Source of the DNA: Hirudinaria manillensis
Taxonomy: Eukaryota; Annelida; Clitellata; Hirudinida; Hirudinidae
Direction: 5' to 3'
DNA: 64,000 bases
NCBI GenBank assembly: GCA_034509925.1
Contig: CM067536.1
Coordinates: 7,921,001 to 7,985,000 of the forward strand
In this document: positions 48,395 through 60,845 of the stretch, in pieces
Layout of the letters: each line of letters begins with the position of its first letter
How positions within the stretch are numbered: the stretch's first letter is position 1
Made by a program: the position numbers and the translations under genes
The notes under the pieces: model-generated
Told to the model about the DNA's origin: nothing
Seen by the model: only the letters and a program-made list of their open reading frames with translations
Database searches by the model: none

Positions 48395-49676
48395 TTTTCA
48401 GATGGAGTCACTAATCTGATGATTTTGAATAAATAAAGAATGCTGCACGAAAACGGTGTAATCACACCTCCCGATCGAGTAACTAAGGTCCAAATAAGGT
48501 CTAAAAAGGGATTCCCACGAAATGCTATATTACGAATCTCAGGCTCAAAATTGGCAGACAAATCTAGAATTTTCACCTAAGATTTTTAACAATAAATAAA
48601 AATTCTGATTCTATAAAAACGAAGATGGTAAAATCAGGATTTTTGAGTTTATCGAATCTATCCAACACCAACCTAACTCAGAATAAAGCAACAAGACCTG
48701 CAATTCCTTGACCAAATCGTTTTATTCAGTTGCATTTTATTGTCTATCTATTGTTAGACTCGAATCAACCAAACGATCGAGCTAACATTCAAAATCCCCT
48801 GCAGGTCGATTATTGCACCTGAGCAAACTTAACTTTAACCAATTTTGGTCTTCCAAACGAAAATGTTATGAGAAGCAAAATAAATTGTCCTAATCTATAT
48901 TTCGACTTGGAAAGGTCGAAACAAATTATTTTTATCTATTGCATAGACACAGAAACGTTTTAATGAGAGCCTTAATCGGTTAGAGCAATTAAAACAGACA
49001 AAACATTGATATAATTTAATAAATGATGCAATTTCAGCAGAATAAAAAATCGTTGATCATATTTTTAATATTAATAATATACTATTATCGATCAACAATA
49101 TTATCATAATATTAATATATATATACATATAATAATTAATCTTAATTGTGTAACAAATAATGGAATATTAATGATATCCACATCTAATTTTGGAACATGA
49201 ATACCAGAGAAGATCATCTTATGAATAACTTCAAATTGCTCAACAGCATCTACTGTCGACCATCTTAGAATCAATTTTCGGACATTCTCCAAATATCCGA
49301 AAAGTCTAGAATTCAGATGTCATAAGAAGAAAAAATTAGTTTTTGAACGCAAGTCGTGAAAAGTTTCTTCCTTTCCAACTTTAGTTTTAGTTTAAACCAA
49401 TCTCAAGATTTATATTATTAACCTATGACGATGATTCTTTTATTAATTTTGTTTTCTAACTACCCAAATGTCTCGTGTTCCTAAAAGATTTTTAATGCAT
49501 TGGTAACTATATTAACTAATTGTTAATTAACAGCAGGCATATAATACGATGGATTTATTTAAACTTATGAATACTTTAAAGAAACTCTTGAAACAATTTT
49601 CTTTATTCAAGAATAAAATCGTATATAAATAATTGGATATCATTCGATTAACCAATGTTTGATTTCCGATTAAAAG
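48395..49676. other. Intergenic between GCLM and the lysozyme cluster
   Basis: AT-rich. It should hold the GCLM promoter (right of 48394, read leftward). No ORF here has recognisable content. Confidence 0.5.
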
Positions 49677-50920
49677 TTAAATAATTGTTAAAAGTCCGTT
49701 TAACTTATTAAAACATTGCTGAACTTTCTTCCAGAAACGAAGTGTGGCTGGAAATCTGCAACCGTTTGGTCCACCTTCGTGAATCCTGGCATAGTCTTCG
49801 CACTGTGGAATTTCTCCTTTTGTACAGTACTCTCCATACATGTCCATATAAGCTCTCACGCATGTCTCTGAGCACTCTTTTTCCTTTGTGCATGATTCGT
49901 AATCTGTCCAAAGTTATTTTATTTATAATACTGAGTAATCAGACTAACTTAGTGCAAATGTTCATTTGTCTAAACTAGACTACTATTTTAACGAAAGTAA
50001 TTTAAATAAATAGTGGCTTAATGTAATTTTTCCCCGTTTTAAATGCTGTTTCAATCATCGTGGTGAACCCTGATAGTGATCCTTATTTTTGAATGCGGTT
50101 GATTCCATACAACTGGTACATTCATCTACGATTTCATAAACTGAATGCAATGGTCAAATGTTCTTAAGTCAAACAGATATTTCTGTCAATATAATTATCT
50201 TGGCCATTATCTAAACCAATTGCCTTACAAAATGGTCAATTTTTGTTTTAAATGGTAAACAGATTCGTGAACGATTTTTGCCTTTATTGTATATTATTCA
50301 ATTCCTACATTTCAAATATGGTTAAAATACGATTCCATTAAAAATTATTTATTAAATTATTTATTAATTAAATAAATAATATTTAAATACCTTCGCCTGG
50401 TTCTCCACAGTCAAGCCAGTAGGGCTGACTGATCAGATATGGTCCGCAAACACCACCTCTACATTTTCCAATCATATGTTGGCCATTTCTCGCCTTATCA
50501 ACGAAAATTCAACAACAAATTAAAACATTTTGTTTCGTCTAAATTAGAGAAGACTGCAATAAATGATAAAAATTGCAAAAAGGCTTAAAAATGTCAGTCA
50601 TGGCTGAAAGAACTTATTAGCCATGAACTCGTCAAACGTTGTCGTTAATAAGTACTCAAATATTAATAAATTTAATAATTATTAATAATATTTACTAATA
50701 TTTAATAATTAAATAACAATTAAACATCATTAACCTTTTGAATGCAATGCAGGCAAGTATCGGTCAATTCGCAGTTAACTTCGACGAAGACTGGATGGAA
50801 TAAATTCAATTCTATTTTGTAATACAGAAATGCCAGTAATTAAATTTGATTGAGGCTTAAAGAAAATGAATAAAGTTCACCTAACAAGAGAGCCAAACAG
50901 AGGTAAGTTGCAGTACCCAT
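49677..50920 (-). CDS. i-type (destabilase-type) lysozyme-like protein A
   Basis: Four exons on the minus strand: 50920-50881 (signal peptide), 50790-50735, 50493-50391, 49903-49677; phases 1,0,1; 141 aa. The mature part has the i-type Cys pattern: CLHC, GKCRGGVCGPYLI, PYWLDCGEPG, ESCTKEKECSETCVRAYM, EYC, CEDYARIHEGGPNGC and a final QQCF. PYW-DCG and HxGGPNGC are family signatures. i-type lysozymes cleave peptidoglycan with a Glu/Asp pair, and some (leech destabilase) split isopeptide bonds. The Glu expected in the CxxCxCxxE region is Arg here (CIQKAR), and the Asp before SCG is missing (RGGVCG), so muramidase activity by the usual mechanism is doubtful. The His of the HxGGPNGC block remains. 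Secreted, probably in gut or as immune effector (inference). Confidence 0.9.
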
Positions 50921-51929
50921 CCCTGTCTGAAAAGGTGAGTTGTAAGCGCCAGGATCGTAGCTTTATATAACTAAATGTTGTGAACGTATGGCCTCACCGG
51001 CCAAAAATTGAATGACACTCCAAATGATCTTTTAAAACATGAAGTGTTGCTTATTTTCAGTGGAATAAATACTTGAGGTAACTCTTGAATCTTTCGCTGG
51101 CTTTTCCGACGGTATCTAGATATTTGAGATCTTGTTCAAATTCAATTTCAACTTTTTTTCAAGCCCAATTGAAGAGCATTCTCATTTGAAAGCTTTACGA
51201 ACAAAAATTCCCTTCTGATGATGGTCCAGCTTCGAAGTCTTCCTGATATGTGACTGATTCTATAACTATCTGGATTCTTAAAACATCATCTGACAACATT
51301 TCTGGAACATTTAAACTCTTTCTAAATTTCAGAAAACAACAAATTTAGCTCATTTAATGCCTCAATTTGTCCTTTCTCCATTTCACCAAGATGTCGTCCG
51401 GAAGCCATTTATAAAAAAGCCTAAATAACAAACTTTTTTAAAATCAAATAATTACTTAACATTGCCCTTTATATATAGAACTTTAATATAGTAGCCACTC
51501 GCAATGGTCGATATAATAAAAATATTTCATGCACAGGAAGATACACCACACTTAATTTTTGAAGCGCCTCTGAACTTTGATGAATCCTCATCAAAGGGGT
51601 TTTTCCATGGAGTTTCATTCATATTCAAATTTTGCTTCACAAACATATTAATATTTTATTAACTGAGAATAGAGGCATGAAATAATTGAACTTTGAGAAA
51701 TTACAGGCTATGGTTTTTCAGAGAACAAGACAAATTGTAAAATTTTAACCCCCGTCCAAAGCTTATGACAGGCACTCTATAAACTGAATACGATGGAAAC
51801 TTTATATAAACTTTTGAATACTTTAAAGAAATTTTTGAGACATTTTTTGTAAATTTCTTTATTCAAGAATAAAATCTACGTATGAATAATTGGATAACAT
51901 TCGATTAACCAATGTTTGATTTCAGTTCA
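50921..51929. other. Spacer between lysozyme genes A and B
   Basis: AT-rich upstream region of gene A and 3' flank of gene B. Parts of both flanks resemble the corresponding flanks of the neighbouring copy, as expected of tandem duplicates. No other gene. Confidence 0.6.
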
Positions 51930-52948
51930 TTAAAAGTTGTCCAAAGTTACATAGTAATCGTCATACGACTTAAAACATGACTGAACTTTCTTCCAGAAAC
52001 GAAGGGTGGCTGGAAATCTGCAACCGTTTGGTCCACCTTCGTGAATCCTGGTGTAGTCCTCGCACTGTGGAGTTTTTCCTCCTGTACAGTACTCTCCATA
52101 CCTGTCCATATAAGCTCTCACGCATGTCTCTGAGCACTCCTTTTCCTTCGTGCATGATTCGTAATCTATTCAAAGTTACTTTATTAATAATAAATTTCAT
52201 AACTGAATGCTATGGTTAAATGTTCTTAAGTCAAATAGATTTTGATTTATTTCGGTAAATCTAATTATCTTTACATAGAGCAATTGGCCTACAAAAGGGT
52301 CTTTGTTTTCTTTTTAACAATGGGAAACGATAAACAGATTCATGAATAATTTTTGCCTTTATTTTATATTATACGATTCCTACATTTGAAATATAATTAA
52401 AATACGATCTCCTTTCAATTCTTCATTAAACTTTTAAATACCTTCGCCCGGTTCTCCACAGTCAATCCAGTAGGGATGAGTGATCAGATATGGTCCGCAA
52501 ACACCACCTCTACATTTTCCAATCATATGTTGGCCATTTCTCGCCTTATCAACGAAAATTCAACTACAAATTAAAATGTGGTCTCATCCAGGAAATTGCA
52601 ATAAATGATCAAAACTGCAAAATGGCGAAAAGATATGTCATGGTTGAAAGAGCTTGTAAACTGTAACCAAAGTTATTAAAAAATATTCAAATGATAATAT
52701 TTAATAATTATTAATAATATTTACTAATATTTAATAATTAAATAACAATTAAACATTATTAACCCTTAGTATGCAATACAGGCAAGTTTCAGACAATTCG
52801 CAGTTAACTTGGACGCAGACTGGATGGAATAAATTCAATTTTACTTTTTATACAGAAATTCTAGTAATTATTTCTAATTTAAACTTAAAGGAAATTAATG
52901 AAGTTCACCTAACAAGAGAGCCAAACAGAGGTAAGTTGCAGTACCCAT
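51930..52948 (-). CDS. i-type (destabilase-type) lysozyme-like protein B
   Basis: Exons on the minus strand 52948-52909, 52819-52764, 52544-52442, 52165-51930; the same phases as A; 144 aa. Exon 1 is identical to that of A (MGTATYLCLALLL). Exon 3 differs from A at only a few residues (ITHPYWIDCGEPG). Exon 4 ends in a different, longer Tyr/Asp tail (SCFKSYDDYYV). The Glu and Asp of the muramidase pair are absent exactly as in A. A and B are a recent pair: introns are also alignable by eye. Confidence 0.9.
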
Positions 52949-54398
52949 TCCTGTCTGAAAAGGTGAATTTCAAACGCCAGGATCGTGGCTTTATGTTGCT
53001 ATTTCTATGTTTTTGTCAGAAAAAAGTATTATGGACTCATCGGCCAAAATTTGAATGACACTCCAACTAATCTTTTAATACATGAAGTGTTGCTTACTTT
53101 GAATTAAATACTTGAGACCACTCGTGAAGTTTAAAATGAGTTTTTAATATTTTCTTCATAAATGAAATTCTTAATTTTTTCTTCCTTTTTGCTGACTTAT
53201 AATTCCATTTGATCTGAACAAGGGTTTTACAAAGATGGCATTTTGTAATACAAATTGTAAACTACGTATCTTCAATTATTGAAACACCATTTACATTCCT
53301 TAAAATGCTCGTGCCACTGCATGGATTCAGGAATTCTAATTCTTCTTGCTATTGTTAACCAGTTAACCAAGATTTTCTAGAATTCTGCGCACTAAAAGCA
53401 ATTTTCTGACCCAGATTTTTTTGTTTGGCTTTCTCTGTCGTTCTTAATGAAGTTGGCCTAATTTTGAATTGCTCAATATTGCGGCCTACTATCGTATTGC
53501 AAGCACAACTGCTACGACTACGAAGCAAAAGCAAGCACAAAAATTTCAAATGAAATAAAACCAATATCTTCCCAGAGCACTTATCTCGTGCACCAAAGTT
53601 AAATATTCCTTCAATATGCTATAAACATTCCAAATTCCTACTTAATCCAAGTGGCACTCAATGTTCTTTGGATTAAAAATTGACGTCGAAGTTTTACGAG
53701 CGCCTCAATTCAATTCTGGAAGCCTCTGCTCGTAGACGACCCCTCATGATTCTAGTGTCTGAGGAGACACTGAGTATTTTGAATGCTTGAGATTTCGCTG
53801 TCGCGACATGACACTTTAGGATCACTTCATGAAAATTACGTGTAGGTTTTTCACTTAAATTCAGTTTAAAAATCCAGCCATTTAATATGTGATGACGATT
53901 ATTCTGGATCTGCTTTGTTACTCTGCCCCATTAACCTTTAAAGTGTGATCTAATCATGATTACTTAGCAGAGCTTTCAGGTCTTGTTTCGTAGTGCTCTT
54001 ACCGTACGAACTTAATTCAACAGAATAAATAAATACTCATCATGTTTGCTAAAGATTAGTCTACCGAGTGCACGATGACTTCTAGTAAGGAATTAGTGTC
54101 AAATCCGAAGATGACACAGGTATTTGTCGTGATAATCGAAAAAGACATTCTCTCTGTGAGTCGACAGAAATTTAACTTTTAATACAGTTTTTTCTTCTTT
54201 TGATTGTTATTAGCATTTATAAAGCACTACGAGATTTTAATTTCAGGAATCAATTTTCAAACAACTTCTGCAATTTTTAAAATCGAATTTTACTATAATT
54301 TCAGAATAAAACTGAGTAAATGTTTTCGGGTACGTTTGGTCAGCGAAAGATGATTTTCAACTAAAAGTCTTTAAAAAATAATAGCAGGTTCACGAGTC
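52949..54398. other. Spacer between lysozyme genes B and C
   Basis: About 1.45 kb, AT-rich. I see no exon of a fourth copy and no other gene. Confidence 0.55.
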
Positions 54399-55729
54399 TC
54401 AAACGATTTGAAAAGGTTGGATTCTCAAACATTCCGCCACCTTCTCGTAGAAACTGAGGGTGGCAGGGTCCCTGCAACCATTTGGGCCGCCTTTATGAAT
54501 CCTGGCGTAATCCTGGCAGCTTGGGGTTATTCCTCTAGTGCAATACTCTCCGTACCTTTTCATGTAAGCTTTAACGCACGTCTCTGAGCACTCTTTTTCT
54601 TTAGTGCATGTTTCATAACCTGTTCGAGTTAGGTCGTCATTGATAATTAATATAATGGCTATAATTTATTTTAACCTATTAATAATAAAAGGTTAGGCTT
54701 GACTGACTAATTTGTACAAGATATATGAATTAATGCAAGTAGATGACATCGTTGGAGTTGATGGACACGTTTTTGAAATTATTTCGTTGAAATTAAATTC
54801 TTTTTTTTTAAATTTAATTACTTTAAATATTTAAATTATTAAATATTAAATTATTAAATATATATAAATTATATAAATTATAAAATATTAAATTATTAAC
54901 AATTATTTTTATAATTAATGTCTATTTTACGATGAAGGCGATTTAAAGGTCTGAGCTTATGGCCTGAGTGCAATCTTATTTCTTTAAGTAGAAAAACATT
55001 TTAGATTTTAAATCCTTTTGTCCCTATAGTCCTACAAAATGGATAATTTTTTAAATAAAAATTTAAAAGATTATGAATTGGTTTTAGTTTAAGTAATGCA
55101 TCAAATATTATACTACATACCGTATTTAGAGATAACGGTTGCTATTTAGTCATGTCATTAATATTAATTAGTATTTAAATATTAAGTACCTCCTCCTATC
55201 TTTCCACAGTCTTCCCAGTACGGTCTCGTAATCAGGTATGGTCCACAAACATCTCCTTCGCATTGTCCAAGCAAACGTTGGCCATTTCTTGCCTTACAAA
55301 TGATAATAATTAGTACAAATTAAGTACTGTTTACCGCATCAGTACGAAACAATAGATCAAAAAGGACAGAGATACAAGGACATTTCCTCGAAGGTTTAAT
55401 GAGAAGAGCGAGTCTAGACGAAGCAGTGCTGCATTTTGTTGAAAATTTTGATTCTACACTCAGATAACGCAACAACTTTGTTGGGCTGTCGTTTAAATTA
55501 ATCGCGTTTTATTGTCAAAAAGTATCCAATATAATCGTAATATAACCTCGTATATGCAGCGAAGACAAGAGCTAGTAAGTTCGCAATTCACTCCCAAGGA
55601 GGCTGAAATGCACCAAACTTTTTAGTCAAAGAGATCGTCAATTTCAAATTGCATTTTTGTAAATTTTAAAGAAAAATATCGAATTTCACCGATCAGAAGA
55701 ACCGAATAAAGAGAAATTATCGCCTTCAT
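54399..55729 (-). CDS. i-type (destabilase-type) lysozyme-like protein C
   Basis: Exons on the minus strand 55729-55690, 55602-55547, 55292-55190, 54619-54399; same phases; 139 aa. It is the outlier of the three: a different signal peptide (MKAIISLYSVLLI), CLRCIYEARNGQRLLGQCEGDVCGPYLI in exons 2-3, and PYWEDCGKIGG in place of PYW-DCGEPGE. The i-type Cys pattern is complete and HKGGPNGC is kept. As in A and B, the catalytic Glu position is Arg. An Asp sits two residues before the Cys of the CG motif (GDVCG), but not at the usual spacing, so it probably does not replace the family Asp. Confidence 0.88.
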
Positions 55730-56880
55730 CCTTTGTCTGAAAGTTCAGTTTTCAGTGCTCAGGTCTGGCTATAAATAATGCTTCGGCCCACTGTAATATT
55801 GCCATCTATTAAATATAAATCAACCTCCACGCTAAAGTCATTTTGATAAAGAATTGCTGAACATTTGAAGTGGGGTGAATTATTTACATTGGAAATAATT
55901 TTTCGAAACCCAAAATTCCTTCGAAAGTTTCAGTTTCGATTGGTTGAGATCAAAGTTAATGTCATTATTAAGGCCTTTTTTAAATCGACATTTCCACATT
56001 TTCAATGATTTCAGCGCTAATTAATTCAAAAAATTCTTTTTATAGAATAAAATATACTAATATATAAAATAGAATACTCTGTCTCTCAGATGTAAAATCC
56101 AGTCGCTAAATTATTTAATATTTACAGACATTGTACGTGTACCAACCCTGATGGGTCGCTGGGTCAAACTTCTAATGCATGGCGCCATCTATAAGAGGTC
56201 AAGGTCAATCATTGTCAATGATAAATGTACTTCAGCAGACTCTAATAAATGATCACATGCAATCTACCAGCTGATTTTATTCGAAAGTCTCGTTAAAAAT
56301 CCACAACAATACGACAACAGTCTGACAATAAGGGAGAGTTTCACAGTCTACATACTTTACTGTGGCAATGTAAAGACCAAGGAAGGTAAGGAGGACAAAG
56401 GGGTCGAAGAAGGAAATAAACATAAATCAAAATAGAAGATAATTTATTAAAAAATAACGTAGGGAAATCTTAATTCCGTAAGGAACCATATTGCATATAA
56501 TATTACTAATCTTTCTAAAGCAGAAACATCAGATGTAGGAGATACCATAGATTATATACGTATTATATTGATATACAAATGTATAATATGCTGACGATTA
56601 AAATAATTATTTTTTATAATAATAATAATTATAATAAATTTAATAATAGTGATTTTAGCGAAAATAACTAAATAAATACAACTTCGAGAGAAATAATTCT
56701 AGCATATTGCTACATATAAAATGGAAGTCAGAATTAAATTTATTAATAAAATATTATTATTATTATTTTAAATTTATTCATTCGAAATTAAATTTAAAAT
56801 TGTTTTTGAAAAGTTTAAAAATTACACGAACTCAAGGAAATGATGTAATATTTCGCAATAACATTTTTGTTCGTCATACT

Positions 56881-57005
56881 CTAGCGACTAAAATTAAAAC
56901 TAAAAACAAAACTCTGGCGAATGAAATATAAATTTAAAAAATAAATCTGGCGACCAATCGGGCACCCTGGCGAGTAAAACAAAAGTTTACGAGCAACTCT
57001 AGCGA
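56881..57005 (+). repeat. Cluster of five CTRGCGA motifs
   Basis: CTAGCGA or CTGGCGA occurs at 56881, 56914, 56947, 56967 and 56999, all on the same strand, spaced 20 to 33 bases. Single copies are also at 45976, 46019 and 58022. A 20-base match (CTGGCGAATGAAATATAAAT) is shared between 56914 and 45976. Confidence 0.6.
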
Positions 57006-57644
57006 CTCGGGGAAAAATATCGTTTGCCAGTACTTTGAGAAACCACAGGGCTTATAACCGACTTTAGATTATTAATAATATTAATTACTAATAAATTATT
57101 ATTTTTTGTTATTAAACCCTAAAACGATATAACAGGCATAAAATTGTCAAATGATGTTAAAAAAAAACACACGGCAATCCAATAAGTCCCTCAAAATACA
57201 TTTAACATGAGTCCATATGCCCTTCACTGCAGTGATGATGATGATGATGATGATGCTCTCGGAGAAGATGATGACGACGATGATGAAACATAATCCTCCG
57301 ACGATAAGTTCAACAGCCACTTCACATTATACGGTTTCCAATGGCAACGAATGAATCGACACAGCGTGTAAACATCGGCCCAATTGTCCACCTACATTTC
57401 AATCTCCAACGTGCAACAAAAACCACCCTAGCACAACAGGGTCAAGAGTCCTCCAGATGAGGTCACGAACCACAAGAACAACAACAGAGAGACAACCAAG
57501 CAGACGAGAAGAGGTGCAGAAGGATAGACAGACAAAGTTAAAGAAAAAAAATCCAAGGAGTTGGAGGGAAAAGGCAACTCTACAGACGTACATTAGTACA
57601 TACACTGCTAAGTACCACTTGAGAAAATCCAACACGAACATGTT

Positions 57645-57684
57645 AACAACAACAACAACAACGACGACAACAACAACAACAACA
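57645..57684. repeat. AAC microsatellite
   Basis: AAC units with two ACG interruptions, intergenic. Confidence 0.9.
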
Positions 57685-58573
57685 TGCCGAATGGAAGGAA
57701 AGGTGGAAGTTAAGGACGATTATGTCTTGACGATGATAATGATGCCAGAGACAATGTAAAGCAAAGTCTTTTGATGATCAAGATGCTGCAGCTGATGATG
57801 ACGACGATGCTGATGATGATGACGATGATGCTGATAATGATGATGACGATGAGATAGGCTGTACAACGATACAAGAAATAACTCAAACAAAGCTGCATCC
57901 TATACGGCATAATGCTTACATCCGGCAACCAAGCAAAATCATTTAAACAGCTTACTTATTTTAAAGTGAATAATATTTATTTATATATATATATAAAATG
58001 AAAAAACAAAAAATCTGCCATCTAGCGAGCGTATTTAAAGCGGCCCGGGTCTCACCAACAGATAAGAGTACGCGTCACCACGGCAACGGGACATTTTTTT
58101 TACTAAGAATCGTTCGTTTTCCAGTCTCTAAAATCGTAAATAAATAATAAATAAATAAAATTGAAAAATAATTTTTAAACTGTAAAATGAAAACAATTTT
58201 CAAGTCTTCCGTCTTCCTGCCGGAATCCCAGCAACAGCTCCGTCGGTCAACAACAACAACAACAACACCTCATACTGGGTGGGGGGGTTTGAAGTCTGTC
58301 ATGACATGCTATGACGAGGACGACGACGACGAAGGTGACACGATGATCACTATCATCACCACCAACGATGACGATGATGAAAATGAAAATCCAAAATTTC
58401 GACCAAAGAAAGAAAAGAAAAACATTGAAGTCTCATCACAAAAGTCTCTGTCGTGACGTCACGATGACAACTCTTACGTCATTAGCAAAACAATGGCATC
58501 GATGACCGTCATGACGCCGTCAGGATGCCGTCACGACGCCGGCGATGATGACGACGACGACGACGGAGTCATT

Positions 58574-58576
<3 letters not shown>

Positions 58577-58618
<42 letters not shown>
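58577..58618. repeat. AATC microsatellite
   Basis: About ten perfect AATC units. Confidence 0.9.
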
Positions 58619-59089
58619 CTTCCCTGTTTTGTTTCAAGCATAGAATATCAACAACACCAACAACAACAGTAATAACAAACAGTAACAACAACAACAACAA
58701 CAACAAACAGGAATAAAAAATTTAATTTCATTTCAATTTTTTTTTCTTAATATTAAAATTAATTTAAACCTCATAGTTCATTTTCTGAAATAAAAGAAAA
58801 GAAAAGAGAGAGAGAGAGAAAGGAGAGAAAGAGAATGAGTGAATGGATAGAGGAAGAAATCCGTCAAAAAACAAGAAAAACAAATATATATTATTTAAAC
58901 GTTAAAAACACAAAAAAAACACCAGCATATCCAGCTTGGCACACTTGAGGTCAGACATGATGAGGAACAACAACAACAAAATATCCATCATTATCACCAC
59001 CATCATCATCATCATCGTCGTCGTCATCGCCATCAGCATAGTCCTCTTCACCACTTCGACAGTTAGCCTGGCCTGTCTCAGCAGCTCAC

Positions 59090-60668
59090 TCATCCGTAGA
59101 AGTCGCACTCTTCGAAGTTCTTGGTGTACCCCTTGAGTGGTGGACAGGGTGGACTCTTTGGGTGGCCGTGGTGGTGGTGGTGATGATGACGATCACTCCT
59201 CCTCTTCTTCACCCTGTACACTATGAACATAGCCAGGAGGACGGCACACAGTAGGCCAATGATGGTTCCACCCATGATGCCTGGAGATGATGACGGCGAT
59301 GACGGTGATGATGATGATGATGATGATGATGACGACGACGATGATGATAACAATATGATGGATGAGAAGAAGATGATGGTGATAATGATGATGACGATGA
59401 TGATGATGATGATGATGATAACGATACTCACTCGCAAGGAGACCGGTTTTGCTCATGATGCCGTGGAAATGACCGTTCGACTTTTCCCTCTCCAGCTCCG
59501 TGACGCGTGACCTATCTATCTCCACGGTGTACTCGTCGTCATCGTCGTCGTCGTCGTCATCATCGTAGTTGATGGGAGAGAGGCGTGTGGGTTTGGCAGT
59601 TGGCCAGGTGGTACCGTGAACTGGAATGACTCGATCCATTATTAAAGCCGTCAACATCATCATTATCATCATCAACATCATCATCATTATCATCATCACC
59701 ATCGTCGTCGTCGTCGTCATCGTCGTGATATTCTCGCAAAGAAAAAAAAAATGTTAATAAAGGCGACCGTGACCTAAAATTATGAAAGATTTTGAGAGCA
59801 ATTTGGAACGCCTTGGCATTCTTCTGTCGTTCATTTATTCGTTCGTTCGTTCGTTCGTTCTCAACTATTCTATCTATCAATCATTCGCCTATTCAATGAT
59901 TATTTCAAATCACCCACACTCACCCACCTACCCATACGACCGTCGGTCTGTCCATCGTCGTCATGACCATCATCACCACCACCACAACCAACAACAACAA
60001 CGACAAACCTCTAGGAACAACTGTCGGTCTGTAATTATTATTGCCGTTCCTTCTACTTCCAGCGTTGCCGCTGGTAGCCACGCACTCGACGGAAAAGTGG
60101 CGCTTGAAGTGTATGGAGTAGTTGCGCTCGTTGGAGAAACACTGGCAGACGCTTCTCAGGCACTTTTTGGTCGATTCCAGGTCGTCTGCTGCTGATCTTC
60201 CGCACAGTTCCTCGAAGGTCAAGGACAGCTGGACTCGACCTTCCGTGACCTTGGACTTGAGACCGGAGACGAGGCAGACGTTGTCGTCCAGTGCAGAGGA
60301 TGTGTCCGTGTCGTCTGATTTCAGACGTGGGGGTGAAGTGGAGACGGATGGATGGATGGATGGATGGATGGATGGATGGATGGATGGATGGATGGATGGA
60401 TGGATGGATGGATGGATGGATGGATGGATGGATGGATGGATGGATGGATGGATAGATGGATGGGTTCGTTTTTTTTTTCAGCGACGATGATGACAACGAC
60501 GACGACGATAGAAATTTGATGATAATAATAATTTATAAATAATAATAGAAAGAATCAATCACCTCCCGAGGAATCCCAACCGGAAGCGAAACCTTCGTCG
60601 TAGTCGTCGAACGATTCCGAGTCGCGGTCCCAGGGGGACTCCCTCTCGTAACCACTGCCCTCTGAACT
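59090..60668 (-). CDS. Syndecan-like type I membrane protein with Cys-rich ectodomain (3' part)
   Basis: Minus-strand exons 60668-60563, 60314-60057, 59620-59432 and 59280-59090 join cleanly (phases 1,1,1) and end in TGA. The 5' part is missing; a candidate upstream exon lies at about 60918-60846. Exon order: (1) acidic Ser-Gly sites EGSGYE and DEGFASGWD, typical glycosaminoglycan attachment contexts; (2) a region with six Cys, including FEELCGRS and [10 protein letters not shown]; (3) a linker with ten consecutive Asp, then Glu/Arg-rich sequence; (4) a membrane helix [20 protein letters not shown] followed by VKKRR, a His run, and the C-terminus [13 protein letters not shown]. The helix plus VYR-basic motif and a Tyr-rich end in -FY-x resemble syndecans, whose C-terminus is EFYA and binds PDZ proteins. 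Syndecan ectodomains normally lack a Cys-rich module and the DEGSY motif is absent here, so the assignment is tentative. Confidence 0.55.
59290..59425. repeat. GAT/GAC triplet repeat filling a syndecan-like intron
   Basis: Most of the 151-base intron 59281-59431 is GAT/GAC triplets on the plus strand, so the transcript (minus) reads ATC/GTC from donor to acceptor. Confidence 0.9.
60346..60453. repeat. Perfect GGAT tetranucleotide repeat, ~27 copies
   Basis: A long, uninterrupted run 32 bases upstream (on the minus strand) of the Cys-rich exon of the syndecan-like gene. In the transcript it is CCAT. Confidence 0.97.
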
Positions 60669-60845
60669 CTGGAATGATGACGACGACGATGACGGTGGTG
60701 GTGGCGGCGATGATGATGATGATGATGATGACACGAACTGACGAAATGATCGAGCGAATGAATCATGAAGAAAGGAATGAAGGATTGAAAGACGTCGTAA
60801 ACATCATCGGACAGGATCAGGTGTGAAACGACCCCCACTCTCACA

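Larger units (their letters stand above)
55730..59089. other. Intergenic, with low-complexity tracts
   Basis: No gene recognised. Contents: CTCF-like sites (55801, 56183, 58018), a cluster of CTRGCGA motifs at 56881-57005, GAT triplets at 57233-57290, AAC repeats at 57645-57684 and 58675-58710, and AATC repeats at 58577-58618. The right end is probably the 3' UTR of the syndecan-like gene. Confidence 0.6.

Noticed and set aside
59193-59720. 175-codon minus ORF as one protein
   Set aside because: It reads through two introns of repeats; only 59620-59432 is an exon by splice sites and phase.
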